Of a stretch of DNA of 8,923 nucleotides, positions 6,607-8,923 are shown piece by piece. The translations under genes and the position numbers were made by a program. The stretch spans positions 1 to 8,923 of the forward strand of contig JASHTU010000508.1 in assembly GCA_030040395.1 (NCBI GenBank), given 5' to 3'. The notes below the pieces were generated by a model, which was given only the letters and a program-made list of their open reading frames with translations, did no database searches and was not told where the DNA came from. The number at the start of each line of letters is the position of its first letter. The stretch's first letter is position 1. The stretch comes from Acidobacteriaceae bacterium (GTDB lineage Bacteria; Acidobacteriota; Terriglobia; Terriglobales; Acidobacteriaceae).

Positions 6607-6624
6607 AGCGTTTTGGAGGTATTA

Positions 6625-6766
6625 CCGGCAAACCGGAGATTGCCCGAAAAGCGGTCAGCAGGGGCTGAAGCCCGCATCGCTTTTGCAGTGCTTTTCGGCC
6701 CGGCTGAAGCCGTGCCCTGGTTACGAAACTCAGCGGCGGGCGTGTGGCCGGCAAACCGGAAACTGC
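6625..6766. repeat. REP-like block with paired GCTGAAGC hairpins and flanking direct repeats
   Basis: Two mini-hairpins of the same design, GGGCT-GA-AGCCC (6662-6673) and CGGCT-GA-AGCCG (6701-6712), are 27 nt apart. The block is bracketed by a 13-nt direct repeat CCGGCAAACCGGA at 6625-6637 and 6748-6760. The arrangement resembles extragenic repeats I associate with Acidobacteriota genomes. There is no coding content, so it could be a non-autonomous REP or MITE-like unit. Confidence 0.55.
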
Positions 6767-7022
6767 ACCACCACCGCAAAGTTGGGAAGAAAAATGATCT
6801 GTTTGGAATGAGGGGGGATGGGGTCGGGTGCGGGAGGCGGAGGGGTTGACAGCTTTGGGGTGACCCCCTGGAGTGAGACAGTTTGGAAGTTGACAGTTCT
6901 TGGGCGGAGGGTTGGTCAGATTTGGGATCGGATCCGGCGGTTGCACAGACATCTGATTCGATTCTTGCGCTTCGAATCATGACGAGAAGGACAAAATTTC
7001 CGAGCCACTCTTCGGCGTGGCC

Positions 7023-7039
7023 GCGAATCGATTATTCGC
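7023..7039 (-). terminator. Weak stem-loop after the NiCoT gene
   Basis: GCGAAT (7034-7039 and 7023-7028 as complementary arms) forms a 6-bp stem with a 5-nt loop, 13 nt past the permease stop. No T-run follows. A second 8-bp stem, TGATTCGA/TCGAATCA, lies further on at 6954-6979. Either may mark the 3' end of the transcript. Confidence 0.25.
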
Positions 7040-7052
7040 TTTGCCCCGAAAT

Positions 7053-8177
7053 CTACGGCGCTCCGGCATCCGGGGTCTCGAATTCCAGCGTGTCGAAGCG
7101 GCGCCATTTATAGATCGCAATCGAAACCACCCAGCTCATGGCGAAGAGCCCCACGATCAAGAACCCGAGGGCGCCGAAGTTATTGTTCAGCTTGCGCACC
7201 ATCCCCCAGAAAACGCCGTCGAACCCGAACTGCCCGGCCAACAGTCCCAGCGCCTCGATGCCTCCCACGAGCACCGCGACCACCACGGAGACAAACGTGA
7301 TGGTCATGTTGTAGTAAAGCTTGCGCACCGGCTTTACGAAGGCCCACCCATAGGCCCCGAGCATAAGAATGTTGTCGGTGGTGTCAATCAACCCCATACC
7401 GGCCGCAAAAAGAAAAGGAAACACAAGAATGGCCGCCATGGGCAAGCCCTTGGAGGCTTCGGCCGCGGAGATGCCCAGCAGCCCGATCTCTGTTGCGGTG
7501 TCGAATCCCAGCCCGAACAAGAACCCCAACGGATACATGTGCCAACTGCGGCGGATGATGCGAAACATGGGGCGGAAAAGCCGGGCAAGGAAACCACGGT
7601 CCGCCAGGAGCAGATCGAAATCCTCTTCGACGTAGGGCGCTCCGTTGCGCACCCGCACGAAGGCGCGATAAATGGAGCGCAACACCACCACATTCACAAC
7701 CGCGATGGCGAGCAGGAACAAGCTCGACACCAGGGTGCCGATCACGCCGCCGATGTTGCGCGCGGCATCCATGTGATGTTGCAGGGCCAAGGCTGTGCCG
7801 GCTATGGCCGCCGAGCCCAACACCACCACGGTGGAGTGCCCCAGGGAAAACATGAAACCGACCGCGACGGGGCGCTTGCCTTCCTGCATCAGCTTGCGAG
7901 TGACGTTGTCAATGGCGGCGATGTGGTCCGCATCCACGGCGTGACGCAGGCCAAAGCTATAAGCGAGGAGCGCCGTGCCGAGCAGCAAGGGGTAATGGCG
8001 AAAGGCGAGGATCGCCCAAAGCCATGCGCCCGCATTCAAGATGAGGAGGATGCCGTAGATGCCGAAGATTTTTCCGCGCACGTTGGCGGCGGAATCGTTG
8101 ATGATGCCACCCAGCCCGCGCAGCGAGGACGCCTTCCCGAATGATTTGACTTCCGGCGCAACGGCCAGGTCATCCAC
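7053..8177 (-). CDS. NiCoT family nickel/cobalt permease (HoxN/NixA type)
   Basis: A 374-residue inner-membrane transporter that imports Ni(II) and/or Co(II). The family signatures are present: RHAVDADHIAAIDN (residues 78-91, in the second membrane segment and essential for metal recognition), GFMFSLGHSTVV (107-118), LGFDTATEIGLL (223-234) and GMGLIDTTDN (260-269). About eight hydrophobic helices are visible, with a charged cytoplasmic loop (about 165-215), as expected. Start GTG 8177 is chosen because a perfect AAAGGAG lies 8 nt upstream; another in-frame GTG at 8243 would add 22 residues with no family similarity. A good promoter is seen about 120 nt upstream. With nikR nearby and hydrogenase genes adjacent, nickel is the likely substrate, supplied for [NiFe] centre assembly; specificity over cobalt is inferred from context only. 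Confidence 0.95.
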   Translation of the reverse strand: MDDLAVAPEVKSFGKASSLRGLGGIINDSAANVRGKIFGIYGILLILNAGAWLWAILAFRHYPLLLGTALLAYSFGLRHAVDADHIAAIDNVTRKLMQEGKRPVAVGFMFSLGHSTVVVLGSAAIAGTALALQHHMDAARNIGGVIGTLVSSLFLLAIAVVNVVVLRSIYRAFVRVRNGAPYVEEDFDLLLADRGFLARLFRPMFRIIRRSWHMYPLGFLFGLGFDTATEIGLLGISAAEASKGLPMAAILVFPFLFAAGMGLIDTTDNILMLGAYGWAFVKPVRKLYYNMTITFVSVVVAVLVGGIEALGLLAGQFGFDGVFWGMVRKLNNNFGALGFLIVGLFAMSWVVSIAIYKWRRFDTLEFETPDAGAP

Positions 8178-8185
8178 GGAACGCA

Positions 8186-8192
8186 CTCCTTT
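8186..8192 (-). promoter_or_regulatory. Strong ribosome binding site of the NiCoT gene
   Basis: AAAGGAG on the minus strand with 8 nt to GTG 8177. It decides the start codon. Confidence 0.8.
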
Positions 8193-8295
8193 GAATGGAG
8201 CTTGGAGCTGCCTGTGCGAGGCCGAAAGCCCGGGCCAACTCACTGGCGCGCGGCGCCTATGGGCAGCCCGGAGAGCTCAATCCATTGTGACGATC

Positions 8296-8325
8296 ATCAT
8301 ACCATTTTGGAAATCGTGCTATCAA
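8296..8325 (-). promoter_or_regulatory. Sigma-70-type promoter of the NiCoT gene with possible NikR half-site
   Basis: On the minus strand, TTGATA (8325-8320) and TATGAT (8301-8296) are separated by 18 nt; each hexamer differs from consensus at one base. The expected transcript would start near 8289, giving a leader of about 110 nt. The word GTATGA (8302-8297), a half-site of the E. coli NikR operator, overlaps the -10 box. The other half-site is not found at the E. coli spacing. An imperfect dyad TGACGATCATCA (8288-8299) also overlaps this point. Confidence 0.6.
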
Positions 8326-8451
8326 CAATTGGGCTGTTCATGGGCCCGATCTCGGAGCATCGGTCTACTGTTCAGGCAATCGAATCGAATTCGGACCACG
8401 CGGTAATTACTTTTCACCGCACGGGCGACCCAGGGTTTGGATTGCGCATCT

Positions 8452-8787
8452 ATGGTGGAATTGGCAGATGCTACGAGCAAGGTGCGCCCGAACTTCGGGG
8501 TCATTGGTTTCGCTCGACCGGAAGAACCGCACTCCCATTGCGCGCGTTTATTGGGCTCTCCGCAAACGGCCGTTTGCGAGGAGATTACGCCGCTTTTCGA
8601 GAAGATGGGTCCCGACAAATTGAAGGGCATCGACATCATGCGCGTCGTGCGGAGCTTCGACCCCTGCCTTCCCTGCGGCGCGCACATGTTCAACGGAAAG
8701 ACCAAACTGCTGGAAGCGCGTCACGCGCCGATGTTCGGCGTCCACGACAGTTCGAACGCGCTACAGCCTACTGAGGGAATGAGGTGA
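8452..8787 (+). pseudogene. C-terminal remnant of a [NiFe]-hydrogenase large subunit (group 1h/5-like)
   Basis: The frame is open from 8407 and ends at TGA 8785-8787. From about 8584 the translation (ITPLFEK, KGIDIMRVVRSFDPCLPCGAHMF) is the C-terminal end of a [NiFe]-hydrogenase large subunit. D-P-C-x-x-C-x-x-H carries the two distal nickel-binding cysteines (codons at 8665 and 8674) and the His (8683) after which the maturation protease cuts. RSFDPCLPC followed by a long tail is most like the high-affinity group 1h/5 enzymes, from memory of the family. A complete large subunit needs about 500-600 residues, including the N-terminal RxCxxC motif; here at most 112 remain and the divergent NiCoT gene begins only 275 bp upstream. 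No ribosome binding site precedes ATG 8452. A 5' truncation is therefore clear. The portion before 8584 is in frame but not recognisable as hydrogenase. Confidence 0.75.
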
Positions 8788-8923
8788 TGCCGGAGATGAA
8801 GCACGAGTTTACACGCCGCAATGAGCGGATCGGAACATTGGTAAAGCGGGTGGAGGGTTTCGCCGACAGATCGGCGCGCGCCGTCACAAAGGAGTTGCTC
8901 GAAGCAGTGATCGAGTTGCACGG
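8787..8923 (+). CDS. Probable NifU-like protein downstream of the hydrogenase large subunit, 5' part only
   Basis: ATG 8787 overlaps the hydrogenase TGA by one base (TGATG), the coupling expected inside a hydrogenase operon; GAGGGA at 8773-8778 lies 8 nt upstream. The 45 visible residues (MPEMKHEFTRRNERIG, then LVKRVEGFADRSARAVTKELLEAVIELHG) form two helices. They resemble the N-terminal part of the NifU-like accessory proteins often found after group 1h/5 large subunits. No iron-sulfur cysteines are reached before the window ends, so the family call is tentative. It appears intact up to the edge. If the large subunit is truncated, this gene may have lost its normal promoter. Confidence 0.6.
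   Translation, partial: MPEMKHEFTRRNERIGTLVKRVEGFADRSARAVTKELLEAVIELH

Larger units (their letters stand above)
6530..7052. other. Gene-free stretch with repeat and hairpin motifs
   Basis: Short open frames exist on both strands, but they are rich in Pro, Ser and Arg, lack family features and lack ribosome binding sites, so I do not call them. In order the stretch holds a 12-bp palindrome (6595-6606), a REP-like block (6625-6766), a G-rich segment (6808-6846), GGGGTGACCCC (6857-6867), three TTGACAG-like words, and stem-loops at 6954-6979 and 7023-7039. Any promoter of the exported protein should lie at its left end, but no well-formed one is seen. Confidence 0.5.

Noticed and set aside
6576..6980. 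Overlapping minus-strand frames of 121-134 codons in the repeat-rich gap.
   Set aside because: Low-complexity Pro/Ser/Arg products covering a REP-like block; no ribosome binding site.
7017..8144. A 375-codon plus-strand frame opposite the NiCoT gene.
   Set aside because: The product is rich in His, Gln and Glu with no motifs, and the opposite strand has a textbook permease.
8453..8468. A 16-nt word, TGGTGGAATTGGCAGA, resembling the D-arm of bacterial tRNA-Leu, suggesting a tRNA fragment or attachment site.
   Set aside because: The D-stem 3' arm, anticodon stem, T-arm and acceptor do not follow, and the word lies in an open frame encoding MVELADA. It could still be a remnant, but I cannot support a tRNA or att site.
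8202..8774. A 190-codon plus-strand frame overlapping the hydrogenase remnant.
   Set aside because: Its second half is the out-of-frame reading of the hydrogenase end, rich in Arg; the first half overlaps the permease leader and has no family features.
1..8923. CRISPR arrays, transposase genes, toxin-antitoxin pairs or phage genes.
   Set aside because: I saw no regularly spaced repeats, no transposase or integrase motifs and no paired small toxin-antitoxin frames; NikR is the only ribbon-helix-helix protein and carries the nickel site.

Overview
The window is a GC-rich bacterial chromosome segment with several AT-richer, gene-poor gaps. The best guess for the host is an Acidobacteriota (Terriglobia-like) soil bacterium. 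This rests on the gene mix (exported dienelactone hydrolase, Tat-exported GH79 hydrolase, IPT/TIG plus NHL-repeat protein, remains of what looks like a group 1h/5-type [NiFe]-hydrogenase locus) and on intergenic motifs of the form GGGCTGAAGCCC / CGGCTGAAGCCG that I associate with that phylum. The assignment is inference; no rRNA or marker gene is present.

Left block (1-2293, minus strand): a compact gene run read right to left: exported dienelactone hydrolase, zinc protein YacG, phosphatidylglycerophosphatase A (PgpA), and an NHL-repeat protein that runs off the left edge. yacG and pgpA overlap by 11 nt, and pgpA is followed after one base by the NHL gene's start, so these are very likely one transcript. 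A 9-bp hairpin sits between the hydrolase gene and yacG.

Middle (2294-4502, plus strand): a divergent 187-bp gap, then a Tat-exported GH79-type glycoside hydrolase and nikR, the nickel-responsive repressor, 54 nt downstream. From 4503 to 5111 there is no convincing gene; the stretch holds a C-tract, a short AT-rich repeat pair and several hairpins.

Right-centre (5112-6499, minus strand): a small SnoaL/NTF2-like protein and an unrecognised exported protein, separated by 239 bp that contain a perfect 18-bp palindrome. 6500-7052 is again gene-free apart from the ribosome binding site of the exported protein, with repeat and hairpin motifs.

Right end (7053-8923): a HoxN/NixA-family nickel/cobalt permease on the minus strand with a good promoter and ribosome binding site. 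On the plus strand follow the C-terminal end of a [NiFe]-hydrogenase large subunit (DPCLPCGAH nickel-ligand motif) lacking nearly all of its gene, and the start of a probable NifU-like gene overlapping its stop by one base. The unifying theme is nickel: sensor (NikR), importer (NiCoT) and the remains of a nickel enzyme lie within about 5 kb. I see no clearly new defence or mobile system. The most unusual things are the truncated hydrogenase, the 18-bp palindrome, the unknown exported protein and the structured gaps.
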